64,000 nt of DNA from Embiotoca jacksoni (taxonomy: Eukaryota; Chordata; Actinopteri; Embiotocidae): positions 722,501-786,500 of the forward strand of contig JAKOON010000021.1 of the NCBI GenBank assembly GCA_022577435.1. Direction: 5' to 3'. Under the pieces are notes generated by a model. The model was not told the origin of the DNA. It saw only the letters and a list, made by a program, of their open reading frames with translations, and did not search any database. The position numbers and the translations under genes are program-made. This document shows positions 14,288 through 27,970 of the stretch, one piece after another. Within the stretch, counting starts at the first letter, position 1, and the number at the start of each line of letters is the position of its first letter.

Positions 14288-14639
14288 TCGACCAACAGTC
14301 CAAAACCCAAATATATTAATTTGCCAAAATATATATAAAACAAACGATAGCAGTCTTACATTTTAGATGCCAGAAAAAGCAAATGTTTGGGTATTTCTGC
14401 ATGAAAAAGAAATGACTATCAAAACCTAGGGTCATTAATTCTGACTGAACATTTCAGCACTACAGCCAATTTAGCAATTAGGCGAGAAGTGCATTTTAAA
14501 TCTTTGTTAGCAATGCTGCCTTCAATTCTATTTGTTTAAAGGTCAAAGTGCGTTACAGAGAGGGCGCGTGGCGTACTGTAATTGTGGACTGTGGGAAAAG
14601 TGTACAGCTCGATTAAAGATGCCCCGCAGCCCTACGCTG

Positions 14640-15190
14640 CAGCTAGAGGATGAAAACGCATTAGCCCAAATCTTTAAGGTGTTCAAAATGATTAGTTAGA
14701 ACATGTGACAACTCTGATAAAACAGATTGCCCCACTGAGTACTTAAGGCAAATGCATATTGTGGCCATCACTCCGGGACATTCCCACTTAAATGCACAGA
14801 TAATTTGTTGTTGCAAATGTATTATTCCTGCCCCATAACCAGACCCCAGCCCAGTGGGCAATGTGCCAATGATAACGAAAGATATTAATTAGTATATCAC
14901 GATTGTGGCACATGCACTTTCACTTTTAATGAATTCGAAGCCATCGAGTTGTGATTTAATTATAAATTATGTAAATGGTTGCCATGAATCATTTAGGTCC
15001 ATGCATTTTATTAGCTAAATGGGGGAGCAGAATGTGGGCATATCACAATGATGAGGATTTACACACTCGAGCGATGACAGCACAAGCACAAGAATATTTA
15101 TAGTGACTAGATCCGAACTTCATGTCGGCCCTCTGCTAATGGCAGAAAACATTTCAGATTGATGAATAATTGACTAAAAGATGTAATTTA
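14640..15190. promoter_or_regulatory. Candidate conserved non-coding element
   Basis: About 550 bp of complex, non-repetitive, AT-rich sequence without homopolymer runs, set between T/A-rich low-complexity tracts. It contains ATTAATTAG at about 14886 and ATTTAATTATAAATTATG near 14955, which are homeodomain-type sites, together with octamer-like ATGCATATT near 14752. It looks like a vertebrate enhancer. Conservation is not measured, so this is a hypothesis. Confidence 0.4.
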
Positions 15191-18100
15191 ATGGCTATTA
15201 AAAGGGTCATGTTTACCCATAGGTCTTGGGCTTGAAAACGTTGTCTGTGTGTGTTAAGATTTGAGCACTACATAATGCATCATCTCAACCAAATCCTTCA
15301 CATCATATATTCTATATACAGTCAAGTAGGGCAATGAAACATTGTTGCTTTTGCTTTTTTTTCCCCTCATGGTTGGAGAATGTTTCCAAACCTTGGGCCT
15401 CGCTAAAAAAAAAAAAAAAAAAAATCTGTATTGTCCACACAAAGATCCATTATTTAGTGGTTCAATGGATTCATCGTTCGGTCTGTAGCCGAGAGCCGAT
15501 CTCCAAGATCGATACGAGGGCCAATCGAGGCATTTTTTTTTTTAAACTGATCGGCTTTATTAAGCGATATCTTGCCCGATCCTTTGTTTTGTATCAACTT
15601 GCTGCGTGGGTGTCACTGACAGAGAGCACAGTTTGTGGCAGGATACAGAAATGTTCTGTGGCCTGTTGCATAGCAGCGCGTTGCATTTGCACGGTGTGGA
15701 AATATTTTTAAATGGACCATTTTAAAAGACAAATTGATTTCATTTTGTGGGGCAGCAGTAACAGAGATGTGATCAACACGACTCACTTGATACAGCAACT
15801 AATAAACAAGCACTCAACTGAACATTCAGTTCGCCCGGGTAACTGATAAAGTTGGACGGTGATTTTTATCTGCTGCGACTGTGAAAGTCAAAATGAAACT
15901 GTGACAGTTTAGCTTTGATTATAATTGTCCTTTTGAGGATGTTCTTACTACAATACTGCACTAGAAGTGGAATTGATTAGAGCTATTAATAAAGACAACT
16001 ATTTATTTTCTGTGTAATATTTTGTCATTATAAGACATGAAAACAAGTGCTGCAACAAGTGGAATACCGATAAAACAAATATATTTTTGTTTGTTTAATT
16101 GTCAAAAAATATAAATAAAACGTGGGGTTTTTTGGGGGGTTTTTTTATGTTACGCAACAGCTTGGATGAGAGCATTTTTTTCTTAACGCTTTACAGTTGT
16201 CGAGCAATGAACTGATTTTCAAAATTTGAATTAACTAAAGTGTGCACTGTGCAGCTGTATTAACCGGGAATATACAAGTATCAGATTATGATTTGGTGTC
16301 AGCAAAAATATCAATAATAATAAATATCAACCGACTCAAATTAGGGACAACAACAACAACAAAAAAATGATCTGGAAAATAGAGAACACCGACAGTCATC
16401 TTTGTTTCTTATTTAGTCTGACAAAACGCCCAAAGACCTTCAGTCAACTAGGACCAAGAAAACTAGAACATATCCAAATCCGAGAGGCAGGACCCATGAT
16501 ATTTTTGTCACTTCAACATATCTAATGAATATTCAAGAAGTAGCTGATTAATTTACCGTCATCAAACCTGTCCACTAACCGCTTCAACTCATGCCCACAT
16601 AGCCCACATGTCTAATTTGTTCGACAACTGATGGCAGCATTCCCCGTTTGGTGAAGCAATAGAGCAAATTGAATTTGGAAAATGAGAACGAGGACATTAT
16701 CTATCTCCCTGCGCCAGAGCCGGAAAAATATCAACATAACAACAACAAAAAAACGCCGTCAAGCATGGATGACACAGCTGTACAGGTCGCTGAAGTGACT
16801 TCCAGAAATAACAACACTTGTTGGCATATTTCTGCACGAAAACCACGAGCTAACCCGTCCTACAGGATCGCTACCGAACCTTCTGTATTGACAAGGCATG
16901 ACGTTGGTAAGACGGATACGAGACTCGTTATCGAGCGGTTAGGGCAAAACAAAATGACCTCCTCTCCCACACAAAACGGACACGATGTCAGGCTGAAGTG
17001 AAACTGAACTGTCAGTTCAGTCTGCTCGTCTGATTCTTCACTGTTTTTGACATTTTATAGCCACTTTAGCGTTTGTCTGACAGGTCCAAGTATTGCATAA
17101 CAGGCAAAAAAGAAAAAAGATAGAAGCATAATGGGAAGACTAACTGGACGGGTTTTTCTTTTTTTATTCTTTCATTGTGAAATGTATATTAGAGTATAGA
17201 TAGCTCAATCTTTTTCTTTTTTTCTAACCACTTTTCTTCCTGTCAAGTTGATGTAGTGCCAGGAACAAGGAGTATATTTGGTCTGAAGAGGGCTGTCAAA
17301 TCAGACTGTCAGGCTGCACTTTTTGATGGAGTTGTATCGCTTGCTCATCTGTCAGTCAAAGAGAAAGACTGCTGCCAAAGTCAAATTCAAGAGTTGAAAC
17401 GAGGGGACTTACATGACATTTCATTGTGTGGGAGAGGGAGAGATCTGAGGACCACAGCCCAGCTCTGGTTTCAAATTTGTGGGGCATGTTTGCTCAGTAA
17501 TGAAATGTAGTAACCAGAAACCCGGTTGACGTTTGATACAGTAGGTCCCTTGAATGTAGAAAAAGATAATTGACTCGTAAAGTTTTCTGGTCACCTTCCT
17601 GGAATATTGCCTCATCACACTGACAAAGGCCTACACATTTCAGAGAACATCATTCATCGCGACATCGTAAAACATTTCTTCTCCATGACAGGAGACTCGA
17701 GTTCAGCCAGCCTATAAAATTCAATCATCACAACAGTGTCGGACATTGTTCTGGCATCCCAGGAAATCCCCCACCCCGGGAAGTGTGTCTCTCTGCCTGA
17801 TTGTTACGGTGTTTACTCACACAAGAGGCTTACCCCGAGGCGAGCTGCACACCTCAGCAGCCCGGCTGGAAGCGTCCCAGCCTCCTGGAGGAGTGCTCCG
17901 TCCTCTCCTGCTGTCCGGACTCCGTCAGTAGTCAGCGGTGGGAGCAGGCCAGCGGCCAGATCTGCCCGGGAGCTGCAGATCAGAGAGCAGAGACATCAGA
18001 TAGCAAGTTATCCATCAGACACAGCAGGTACATGAAAGTTTAATTTAGAAAACAGCAACAGCTCCAAATCCTGCACTCGGTGAGAAAGAACATAACCCTC

Positions 18101-20560
18101 TACGCAATGTCATTGCCAACAAGGAACATTTTATATAACCGTCATCCACGTGCATGAGATTTACTATCATTGTTTGTGTTTGATACATTTTCCAAGTCAG
18201 AATATAATGAGTGTTTTATGCTGGTTTTTTTAAGCATCACTCAAAGAAATGCAGAGCCTGTTCAGTTGCGCCCTCTAGTGGATACATTTCAGTTTGCATA
18301 TTCCCCAACTTCCCCAGTAGAAGAAAATATGATACCAGAATAGTGCACACCACATTAAATCCACAGTTGAGGTTGTTTTTGGGGTAGAACCCAAAAATAT
18401 TCAACCTTAAAAGCAGTGAAACTTTTTACAGAAGGATTAAAATGATGTTGGTATGAAACACAGAAAAGAAATTAAACAAACTACAGATATAAATGTTGCT
18501 AAATGGTCATTCGTCTGCTCCAACAATTGAAATTCATGATTTTTATTATTCAATTTAAAGTTAAGTGTACTGCCCACAAACTACACAAATAATTGTCCAT
18601 TTGAAGAATTTATTTCTGTGATTATGGGATCACATCTATATATTTAGAGGGGGGTGCAAATTTTAAGATGAGAGAAACATTTTAAAAGGAACATTTGTTT
18701 TTCTAATTTCATTATTACATGACAACATTGCATTTACATTACTAATACTATTATTTATGGTCTAGTTTTTTTGTTTTTTGTTTTACAATTAACAAAAAAA
18801 AATCCAGTTAAAATGATCAGAGTTCTTTTGTTTGAATTTACTCTCAAATCAGTTTTGTTTTTTTTTATTAAAGAAAAGCTCAGTGTCAAACTGGTGTAAA
18901 GATTTATATTATCTTTCATAAGATCAGAGTCAGCACTAGAAACAGTTTTTGCCCTCTGACACAATATAACGAGTCACGTGTGATTCACAAAAAATTACGA
19001 GAATACAATGTTACTCACAGCTGTGGCTTTTAAATGGCTCTTGATGGCAGATAACTAAGTAAAAGCTAAACAGTAATAATTGGACAAACAAAAAAAACCT
19101 AGTTTAAAAAAAAAAATGGCCACGATCACCTGGTCTCTAGTTTAAAGTTCACTTTAAGTCATGCTGCTTTTTCCTCTGTCCGCACTGGCACTGGGATCAA
19201 ACCAGTGTGATGTAAGATGATTAACGTATTAAGACAGAACAAGTCATGTATTAAAGATCAACCATATAATCCACGTGTGGCTACATCACATGTGGACGGC
19301 CCAAACCGTCAAAAAATATTTCAAATGGGCACAAAGTGTTGGCTGGTAATTACTCAGAAAACCTACAATTATTACTATTGGTTTTTTTTTTTTAGTGGAG
19401 ACAAAACCAAAATGTGTGACAACGGCACAGCTGAATTTCATTGCTATGACAACGCTGCCCTTCTGTGCATCAACGTGTGTATTACATGTTCTCCTTCAGC
19501 TTCCTGTGGTACATTTGCTTATATTTCATACAAGACATCATCTTTGGATGTATATTTCTCCTCACACATGATGTTAAAACTTTGACTATCAACACAGTTT
19601 TCAGTAATACATACAAAACAATCTTTGACATTTCTGCTTTTCGTCAAGTGTATATATATATATCATTTGTTACCCAGCAGGGAGCCTGTGTTAGAGGTTT
19701 CACAGCCACAGAAATTGACTTAGGTTGTACTCAAAATTGTATTCCTTGTACTCCAGTACAATTTTGAAATATTGTCTTTTGAGTATTTCCATTTTAACAA
19801 AAGTTTTTACTTCTATTTGACAACACTGCAGATGGAGATATTGTGTTATTTTTTTTACTCCAATTAATCTGGCATCTTTAAATTTTCATATTAATACTAT
19901 TGAGGTATTTTTTTAAAAATTTTTTAATCTATTTAATATGTTCATTGATCAGAACAGAAAAATGACTGTAAAGTAGCCCGAGTTTACCCTTGAGGCAAAT
20001 TTTGTATCTGTTGTTCTTGGCTCCTACTGTAACAACTATTTCCATTTTCAATATTCATTTTATCAAAAATAGTTGCCAACTAATTTAAATTTGAGATCAA
20101 TTAATAACCTTAACTGTTGCAGCAAAAAAAAAAAAAAAAAAAAGGCATTTGTAATAATAATCCATTCGAGATTCAAGGCTGAACTATACACAAGATATAT
20201 TGCACAATGGAGTGCAGTTGTAGCCCCCTTCATCCAACACACACTGAAAATGTAAACAAATAATTCAGTATTGTAAATTACACTGGAATGAAACTATACA
20301 ATAAAGTACCGCTAAAAAAAGCAAGAAATAAAAAGGAAAAACGGAGTTAAATGTGCAAGAATATTTACAGTAATGCCACCATAATGTAGAGTTACAGTCA
20401 AGAATATTTAGCTGAATCTTTTTGTTTTGTTTTTTGCATGTTTAATTAACTAAACATGAAATGCAGGACTTTTTTTGTGTGTGTGTGTGTAATAACCGCG
20501 GTGGTATTGGTACTTTCCCAGTTTCCTCTTTGGAGCGATCTCATTTCTCTTGACCTCTTT
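15191..20560. other. Intergenic DNA, no gene supported
   Basis: A 110-codon open frame at 16669-17001 and a 99-codon frame at 17736-18035 resemble no family that I know and have no clear splice or promoter context. The rest is AT-rich with poly-A/T runs. CGATAT-rich text around 15470-15580 resembles decayed dispersed repeats also seen near 43.9 and 48.15 kb. Confidence 0.5.
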
Positions 20561-21209
20561 CAACAAACAAAAACCGGCCGTGTGATTGCGCACACGTAGT
20601 CGAGACGGTGGGCGTTTGTTTCGGAGTCCTATCGTGAGAGCTGCAGCGGGTCATATGACCGTCATCATCTACACATGACTGAACATTATTTATTTTATTT
20701 TATTTTTTAAGGCTCGATTTAAGCAGGAATTCATCCAGTCGCTGTCTCAGCCAAATCTGGTGAAGGCGTCTTCGTGGTGAGTCGTATGTTTCACGTTTGC
20801 TGCTTCATGTCGTGATTTCTCCGCGTCGTATCTTTCACGAGGAGAAACTGGGTTTGTGTTCGACTTTTTCTTTTTTTTTTTTCTTCTTTTTTAGCCCGTT
20901 TTCCCGTTTGAGAGATTGGTCTTCGTTTTTTTGTTTTTTTTCGTTATTGCTCCACGCCCTCCCGGCAATGACAGTTACGCGATAACAGTAGAGGTGGGGA
21001 ACTGTTTAACATGGCGAGCCTCTCCAAACGCAACCCGAGCCTCTCCTTCTCACCCGCGGACCACCCGGCGGCTCGTCTCGCTCTCTGTCACCGCCGCGTG
21101 TTACTCGCAGCATTACGGTACAGCGTTCAAGCCAACGCGGAAGAGCTTTCGGTGGCCCGGTTTAATCGCGTGATATTGGACTTGTATTTTATTTTATTTT
21201 TTTTAAATC
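20560..21209 (+). promoter_or_regulatory. comtd1: comtd1 upstream region / probable promoter
   Basis: The sequence becomes richer in GC and CpG before the comtd1 start codon, in contrast to the AT-rich desert to the left. It includes a 12-bp palindrome GGTCATATGACC at 20649-20660. No TATA box at a clear position is seen. The transcription start and any untranslated exon cannot be fixed by eye. Confidence 0.4.
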
Positions 21210-21455
21210 ATGTCTTTTCGTAACGTTTCTAAAGAAGCGCTGGTGGGCACCGTGGCACTTGGGGTTGTTTTTGCCACCGGATATTTCCTCGGTAAGAGCG
21301 AAGACTTTAAAAGACGTCAAATATACAATACAAGTGAGCGACATAGTAACCCGTCAAGATCGAGGAGGGTGCAGATCAGTGTCATGAGCCTCGTTTGTTT
21401 AATCCAGATATGTTGTTTTATGTTGACTGGGATCTGCAGGGAGGAGGCAGAGTCT

Positions 21456-21498
<43 letters not shown>

Positions 21499-24400
21499 CT
21501 GTTTTCACGTGAAGAATAAAAGTTTCAATGTCATCCAGGGTTTTAAAACTGCCTTTAAACTCTTTAAATTGAAATCCGTGCCAGGTTTGAGCTGCAGAAG
21601 CAGGATTTGCAGTTAGAGAGGACACTTCGGTTTATGCTTGCAGACCTAATCTGCTCTAAAGCTGGCTATGTACCCCCCCCACCCACCCACCATAACAGAT
21701 CAAAAATACATAACATCGCTGCCTAATGACCAATCGATTCCTCTTGGAAAATGGCATCACAAGGTCATAGAAGATCTCTGTGTGGGAGGGAACGAGAAGT
21801 CCCGAGTTGATTCATCCAGGTATTAAGATTTGGATTTACATTTGACTTTATTAATCCCACAGTGGGGGAATTCAGTAGCTTCATGTGACAGCTTAACATG
21901 ATCACATTGTTAGATTTAGTTAAGCCTTTCTTTTTCTTTTTATGTTAACCTTAAAATTTGGTGGTTAAGAATGAAGTGAACAATGAATTGGTGATTGTGA
22001 CTGAAAGGGCACACATTGAGGCTTATGGAAACAAATGCCGCATTTTGTGACCTAAATCTTTTAGCTAAGATCACATCGTAAACCAGTTAAGCAATACCAC
22101 AGGATTACGTGGAATCTATTGGCATGAATGATGTTTGGGTTTTTTTGTTTTTTTAAATGGATTTTTTTTTTTTTTTTTAAAGTACACATGGTCATCATGC
22201 CAGTCCTCTTATTCACATCAGAGAAAGTATAACGTAACACATAAAGTTCGCAGCGTCGTCCTCTATTCATTCATTTACTTTGCTTGTAATGGTGAATGAA
22301 TGACTGCAAATCTGTAGAAAAGAAGTTCAAGTGCTGCACGGATTGAGTTACCGAAGCAGTGTCACGTCAGTCTAAGTCATCATTCGGTCAAGATGTCAAA
22401 CTATATTGTCCTACAATTTCCAGTATTCAGTTCTTTGTGGATTTGTTGCTGCTGTTTGTAATAATGTCATTTCCCCAGAGATAATTTAGGTTTGATCTAA
22501 TCTAAATCAAATAATTGCATCAGACTTTGGTTTCCTGAAAAATGTATAAGCTGGCTGGTAGGTCCCCTGACATCATCGTGCTCTAACGGTTTCGTGGTTC
22601 ATGTTTGCCCCCCCTCAGGAAAGAAGAAATCTACCAGAATGAGCATCATCAAAAGTCACAGCGGGGGACAGGACAACCCACTTATGCAGTACGTCCTCAC
22701 TCATTCCATGAGAGAGCATCCGGCCCTGAAAAACCTCCGACTGGTAAGAAGGTCTCGGTGTCCGGACGACACGGCAGAGCCCTCCGCGTCATGAGATGTA
22801 AATCGGGCTTCACTGTGTAATTTCAGAAAACAATGGAGGACTCCTGGAACATCATGATGGTCGCCTGTGAGCAGGCGCAGTTCATGGCCAATTTGGCAAG
22901 GCTGATACAAACCAAGAAGGCGTTGGAGATCGGTAAGGCAGCCTTGACTCGACGTCACACCGAGCCACTGAAACGTGCACATCTGTCACGAGTGAGATTC
23001 CACCGTCCTCCTTCTTCAGACACTTGCATGCACACGACAAACCGGGTTACTGGAGAAATCGTGTCACACGGGAAATCGCATCTGTATGCACTGCAGTAAC
23101 CCGATTGCTGCAAGATGTACTTTTACCATGCAGCGATCGCACGGTAGACCTCGCTCCTCAACGCCGATCAATATCTGCTTCCTGGTTGTCTTTTTGGCGG
23201 CGCATTTTGACTTTGACAGCATGCGTATACACGACAACCGGCGATTGGGTTTCCTCGGGAGAAATGTAGCTGGTGAAATTGGGTCAAACATGAGAAAGAG
23301 TTCAAATAAAAGCAGTCGAGCCACATTTGTGCTTTCTAAATAAAAAAAAATCAATTTCGACTTCTTCTTATTCCCCTCGGTTACAGAAACCAGGTTTTTC
23401 ATTAAAAAAAAACAAAATAACCCGAAATAAATCCGATCACTGCAGAAAGCGGACGGTTTACCCGGTAACTCAAGTGCATGAAGCATAAATAAACACGCGC
23501 CGCAAAAGCAGAAAGTTACTTGTTCTCTCTCTGTATTAAAATGTTGCCGTTTTGCTCTTTCTACTGCGGCGCACGATGCTGATTTGAATGCCTTCTCATT
23601 GCACTTGCAGGAGTTTACACGGGCTACAACACACTGAACATTGCACTGGCCTTGCCTGAAGATGGCGTTATCGTGGCATGTGATATCCGGGAAGACTACC
23701 CCAACATTGGCAAGCCCTTCTGGAAAGAGGTACAATTGACATCTAGGTTTTGTTTAATGTTTAAAAAGAAAAAGACTACGCGCGATATAGTCGGGTTCAA
23801 ATGTGGTGTGTAATATTGTTGTATTATTCTCATATTGCAAAGTGCCGATCAGTGCAGAGGATTATCATAAAGCACAGGTAATAGTCTTTGCGTAGTTCTG
23901 CTTGACGTCATTGCATCTGCATGGAGAGCTGGCAGACGTCTGAGTCTGCGAGTCTTTTGTGTGTCTCAGTCTGCCACAGGACGCAGCAACACTGATGAAC
24001 TAATGTCTTTTAACAATCCTGTCGGAAAAAGACGAATTGAACAATTCGTAATTGATTGATAGAAAATTGATCCGCAAGAATTTGGATATTCAATTCATGA
24101 CTCAAGTCATTTATCAAGAAAAAAAAAAATGTATGTTAAAGTTCAATAGCAGTTAAAAAAAAAAAAAAAAAATTGGACTTTTAAAAGTTTTTTTATTTGC
24201 GGTTTTATGACTGATCGAGCAAAGAACTGATTGGATTGGTCGATGAGTGTAACCATCAGATGCCCTGTGGGAGTGCGATTATTCAATAATGTGAAGAAAA
24301 GCAAGCACAAAAGGCATGATTGGAAAACTAATTTTAGAAATGATTTGCATCAGGAGTGGCCTCTGAACTTAAATTTCACAATGTTAAAGTTTATTGTCAT

Positions 24401-26792
24401 TGGTCATAAGCAATAAAAACAAATCTAGAGTCAAGTGTTTCCAGGCTGATATCACTAGATCTTGTTTTGATTCACCATAATCCAGACAAGAGCAAAACTG
24501 GGTCTTATGTACACAATATGTCCATATCGTGCCAAAACGAATAACAGGATAAATATAACCACGCATGCCAAAACACCCACAAAAGACATCCTAATACACT
24601 GCAACACATTGTTTCTCATCTGTTCTCAGGCAACTTACTTTCTGCACTTTCACTCTTGAAAATATTCGTGTCTTTTTTGGTTACAGGCTGGAGTCGAGCA
24701 AAAAATTGATCTACGCATTCAGCCAGCATTGAAAACTCTGGGTACAGTAACACATCTCTTTTCTTTTTCTTTTTTTTTTTAACTTATTGTTGTGAATTTG
24801 ACAAGAGACATGTAGTTTATCTGATGCAAATGTTTGAAGTCCAAAAAGGACAGATTCCTAAAATTTAAAAAAAAAAAATCACTAAATCAAACTGCACTTT
24901 GACCAGGCAGGAGATCAAAGCAATACTACCGTAAGTCTGATACTAATGTGGCAATTCAATTTAGAAAATCTCACGTCTGCTTCAGGTCTTTTTTTTTTTT
25001 TTTTTTTTTTAAAGTCAGAAAGAGGATTACTAACTTTTGTACACACAAAATATAGAAATAACAACTATGTATTCTGACAGACAAAATAATCACAGATGTA
25101 AAGTAAGATCCAACTGCAGTTACACAGTCCCTGATATTAACCTAATATTTTACAAATTAGTGACGAGGCGGTCGACTGTAAAGATTTAACCTGCTGTTGC
25201 AGGGCGGCGTCCTGTGACACGACCTCCATTTGCATTAAAAAAAAAACTAAGCCCATATAGGCTATAACAAACAAATATTTCTCATCATTAAAAGTGCATG
25301 CATACGTTTTGGTACCTTGATTCCAGTTGTCCCGCCGGTGTCTTTTGCTGCCTGCGCGAACCTCGGTGTGAATTTGGTCAAAGCTAGTCGAATATGCGGG
25401 AGCGTTTTTTGAGCGCCATTTTTCACAAATGTTTCCCCAGGTGAGCGAACGCGGAAGACGCCATGTGTGGGGGGTTTTTTTGGGGGGGGGGGTTTTTTAC
25501 GCGCACGTCTGTCCACAGCCGTATTTCGTACGTCTCCGGCAGGCGGAAGGAAAAGTAGTTCTTAAGTCTGATGTTTTGACTGAGTCTGGTGATAGCGTGG
25601 TTTCTTTTCCTGATGATGATAAAAAAAAAATTTAATTAAAAATTAATATTTATATATGTATATAATATATATATACATTTACTCAAAATTACTGACTTTA
25701 AATATCAATCAGAAAATCAATATTTGAATAGAAACGTTTGGAACCGGAAGTATCAGTATTTCCATATTGATCGGCACACCACTACTATTCAAACCTTTTT
25801 TTTTTGGAACAACTGTCCCAGGTTTACATTGCTAACCAGTATACATAGGTTTAATGCAAATTATTAACAAGCGAGCATTTTGCATTTTTGTGTCATTCAT
25901 TCGCCCGCGCTGCCGCCGTGCGAAGGCCTTAAGACTCGGGTTATTGAATATTTTTCCCAACAAAAATGATGCCAAAGATTTTTGGTCTATGTGTTACCAG
26001 CCACTGTGCCATTCTGGAGCCACACTGAGCCAGAGCTAAACATGAAAGAAATTTGATCTTTTCTCCGCACCAGTCAGCGCTCCAGCCCCTAATAATCATC
26101 CCTTGATGAACAGTACGGCCTTCGCCTCCAATCCGTTATCGGGCCCTAATAATCGTTTGTAGAATAGGGGCCCGCGCACCACTTGGTGCTCAATGAGGGA
26201 TCAAAGTTGCACCGTTGGTCGGCCGAAAGCTACGTGACTGACTGATGGGGGAGTCACGGTCGGTCGGCTGACTTCCCGCATGATTTTCAAATTAAAAGCC
26301 CTCCGGTGATTTTGCATAGCATTCGGTCATTTCCTAGGTTTTGCCTCGTTTACTCAGTCGTCGCTTCACCCAACTGTTAAATCAACCAACCACCGACTTA
26401 TCGTTTTCTTTTCTTTCAGATGATCTCTTGTCTTCCGGCCAGGCTGAAACATTTGACTTCGTCTTTATTGACGCAGACAAAGTGAACTACGACAATTATT
26501 ACGAAAAGGCTCTGCAGCTTCTGAGAAAAGGAGGCGTCATCGCTATCGACAATGTAAGGGAAAAAAAATGTCTCGAGTTCTTGCGTCAAGTCATTTCAAG
26601 CTGCAAATCCTCCGACCAACCGTTTTTCTGGTGCCGCAGGTGCTGTGGGGCGGGAAGGTGCTGAATCCGGCCCCAGGTGACGACGACACTGTGGCCATCG
26701 ACAAGCTGAACAAGAAGTTGCACAAAGATATTCGAATCACTCTGAGCATGCTCACAGTGGGAGATGGGCTCACCCTGGCTGTCAAACTGTAG
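21210..26792 (+). CDS. comtd1: Catechol-O-methyltransferase domain-containing protein 1
   Basis: Seven coding exons: 21210-21291, 22619-22743, 22827-22932, 23611-23729, 24687-24741, 26420-26553 and 26640-26792, all with GT-AG borders and consistent phases, giving 257 residues (the mammalian protein is about 262). Residues about 10-27 form a hydrophobic segment that would anchor the protein in a membrane. The rest is a class I SAM-dependent O-methyltransferase of the COMT/caffeoyl-CoA OMT family. The SAM motif is GVYTGYNTLNIALALP from residue 105. The metal-binding motif IDADK lies at about 179-183, and IAIDNVLWGGKV completes the active-site region. The substrate is unproven in this family. 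It converges on vdac2, as in other vertebrates. Intron 1 holds a (GT)18 microsatellite. The start is the first ATG before the hydrophobic segment. Confidence 0.95.
21461..21497. repeat. (GT)n microsatellite in comtd1 intron 1
   Basis: Roughly 18 uninterrupted GT units lie about 170 bp downstream of the exon 1 donor. It is likely length-polymorphic. Confidence 0.95.
21825..21890. repeat. Dispersed repeat tail (LINE-like)
   Basis: The text GACTTTATTAATCCCACAGT and the GGGGGAATTC that follows resemble the 3' tail motif of fish non-LTR retrotransposons, commonly seen as TTTATTGATCCC with GGGAAATTC. Only a short fragment in comtd1 intron 1 is recognisable. Confidence 0.45.
25880..26240. repeat. 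Candidate decayed dispersed repeat in comtd1 intron 5
   Basis: The intron text around CCCTAATAATCGTTTG and TAGGGGCCCGCGCACC resembles an interspersed fish repeat with AGGGCCCGAGCACC-type cores. It is degraded and the borders are uncertain. Confidence 0.3.
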
Positions 26793-27970
26793 GGACACAT
26801 GTCTGCATAGTGCATAAGTTCTGTAAAGCAACAGTGTTTTTCACTTTAAAGTTGTCTGAACTGTTAGAGGTGATATGTGATGGTAGCTAAAAAAAAAAAA
26901 AAAACCTGTGTAATGCCGTCTGGGCTCATGTAACTACAGGTTAAAGTGATTACACAATATCATACTTTATGGAACGTCAAGGTCAATGATATGACCTCAG
27001 AAAGTTTGATAACACTATTTTTTACAGCATTCAAACTAAGTGCAACATTTGAATGATACGGTAAAGGTATTTGATATAAAAATAAAAAAAATTAAAACAA
27101 CAACAACACAGCACATGCTATTTTGTTTTCTTTTCATGTCATCACTGACTTCACACAATTCACCATGCAGCCTAATTGTGTGTACTGAAGTCAAAATGAC
27201 AGGAGAGAAGAGCGATCGAGTCCGGGACTTTATTTTAAAGGTAGACACACGGCAACACACACACACTGCTCCCTGATTTGTGTCACAGTCCTCAGATGGG
27301 ATTCATTCCGAGTCACAATGAGGAAAATAAAATGCTCTGGTCTTGCAGCTTGGAAGCAGGTATTGAAGGTAGCAGCAGTCTAAAACTCACCACAAAGCAC
27401 AATTAAGCCTTTCTAGGAAAATAAGTGAAGGGCGGCCACGACACGGGCTTCAAACCTGATGGCACACTATGTCAGTGTCGCCCTTCCGACGGGCAGCGGA
27501 GCACTACCGAAACTCAAAACGAAATGTGCAAATGAAACAAAGGGAGGAAGAGCTTTTACATTAGGGTATATTCTACGGTGCAAAATAACAGCTCAGATTT
27601 ACATTCTACGTCATCACACTTCAGCAAAAATAATTAGCTTTTGGAACCGCCCCGGGATTATCAAACTAAATAATCCAACTTTCAACACCAAGCGGAGGTT
27701 TTTTTTTTTTCTAGCATCATGGGAGGATACATTGGCAGAAGGAGTAACTCATAAATAAATACATAAGGTGAGTGAAACATGACTACTTAAGAGTAACCAC
27801 GAAGGAAGGAGGTTGGTGGAAAGGTGTCCATCTCGTCGGTGCCCGTGAACTGGGATTCTACTTTGTTTTGGCCTCGTCGTTAAAATATCTGCCGCTGACC
27901 ACACACGGAGGCTCAAGGCCAGATTCTGCCGATATTCTTCCTCTTCTTACGAAGTGGCAGAGAGGGTCCC
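26793..27970. other. Convergent 3' UTRs of comtd1 and vdac2
   Basis: Between the two stop codons lies about 1.2 kb without an exon. A possible poly-A signal for comtd1 is AATAAA at 27081-27086; another is at about 27326. For vdac2 on the minus strand, AATAAA (TTTATT on plus) lies at 27229-27234. If the first and last are used, the two transcripts end about 100 bp apart. This is inferred from hexamers alone. Confidence 0.45.

Larger units (their letters stand above)
8311..14600. other. Intergenic DNA with scattered repeats, no gene seen
   Basis: No exon with protein-family similarity was found on either strand. The stretch includes a minisatellite near 9.9 kb, a dispersed repeat near 10.8 kb, an A-run at 10961-10987 followed by a short GA repeat near 11035, and a small perfect hairpin at 12346-12366 (GCTCGTTT, 5-nt loop, AAACGAGC). 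Confidence 0.5.

Noticed and set aside
16669..17001. 110-codon frame in the gene desert
   Set aside because: No domain, no neighbouring exon and no conservation evidence; its length is compatible with chance.
23064..23735. 223-codon minus-strand frame over comtd1 exon 4
   Set aside because: No family similarity, and it runs antisense through a well-supported comtd1 exon and its intron.
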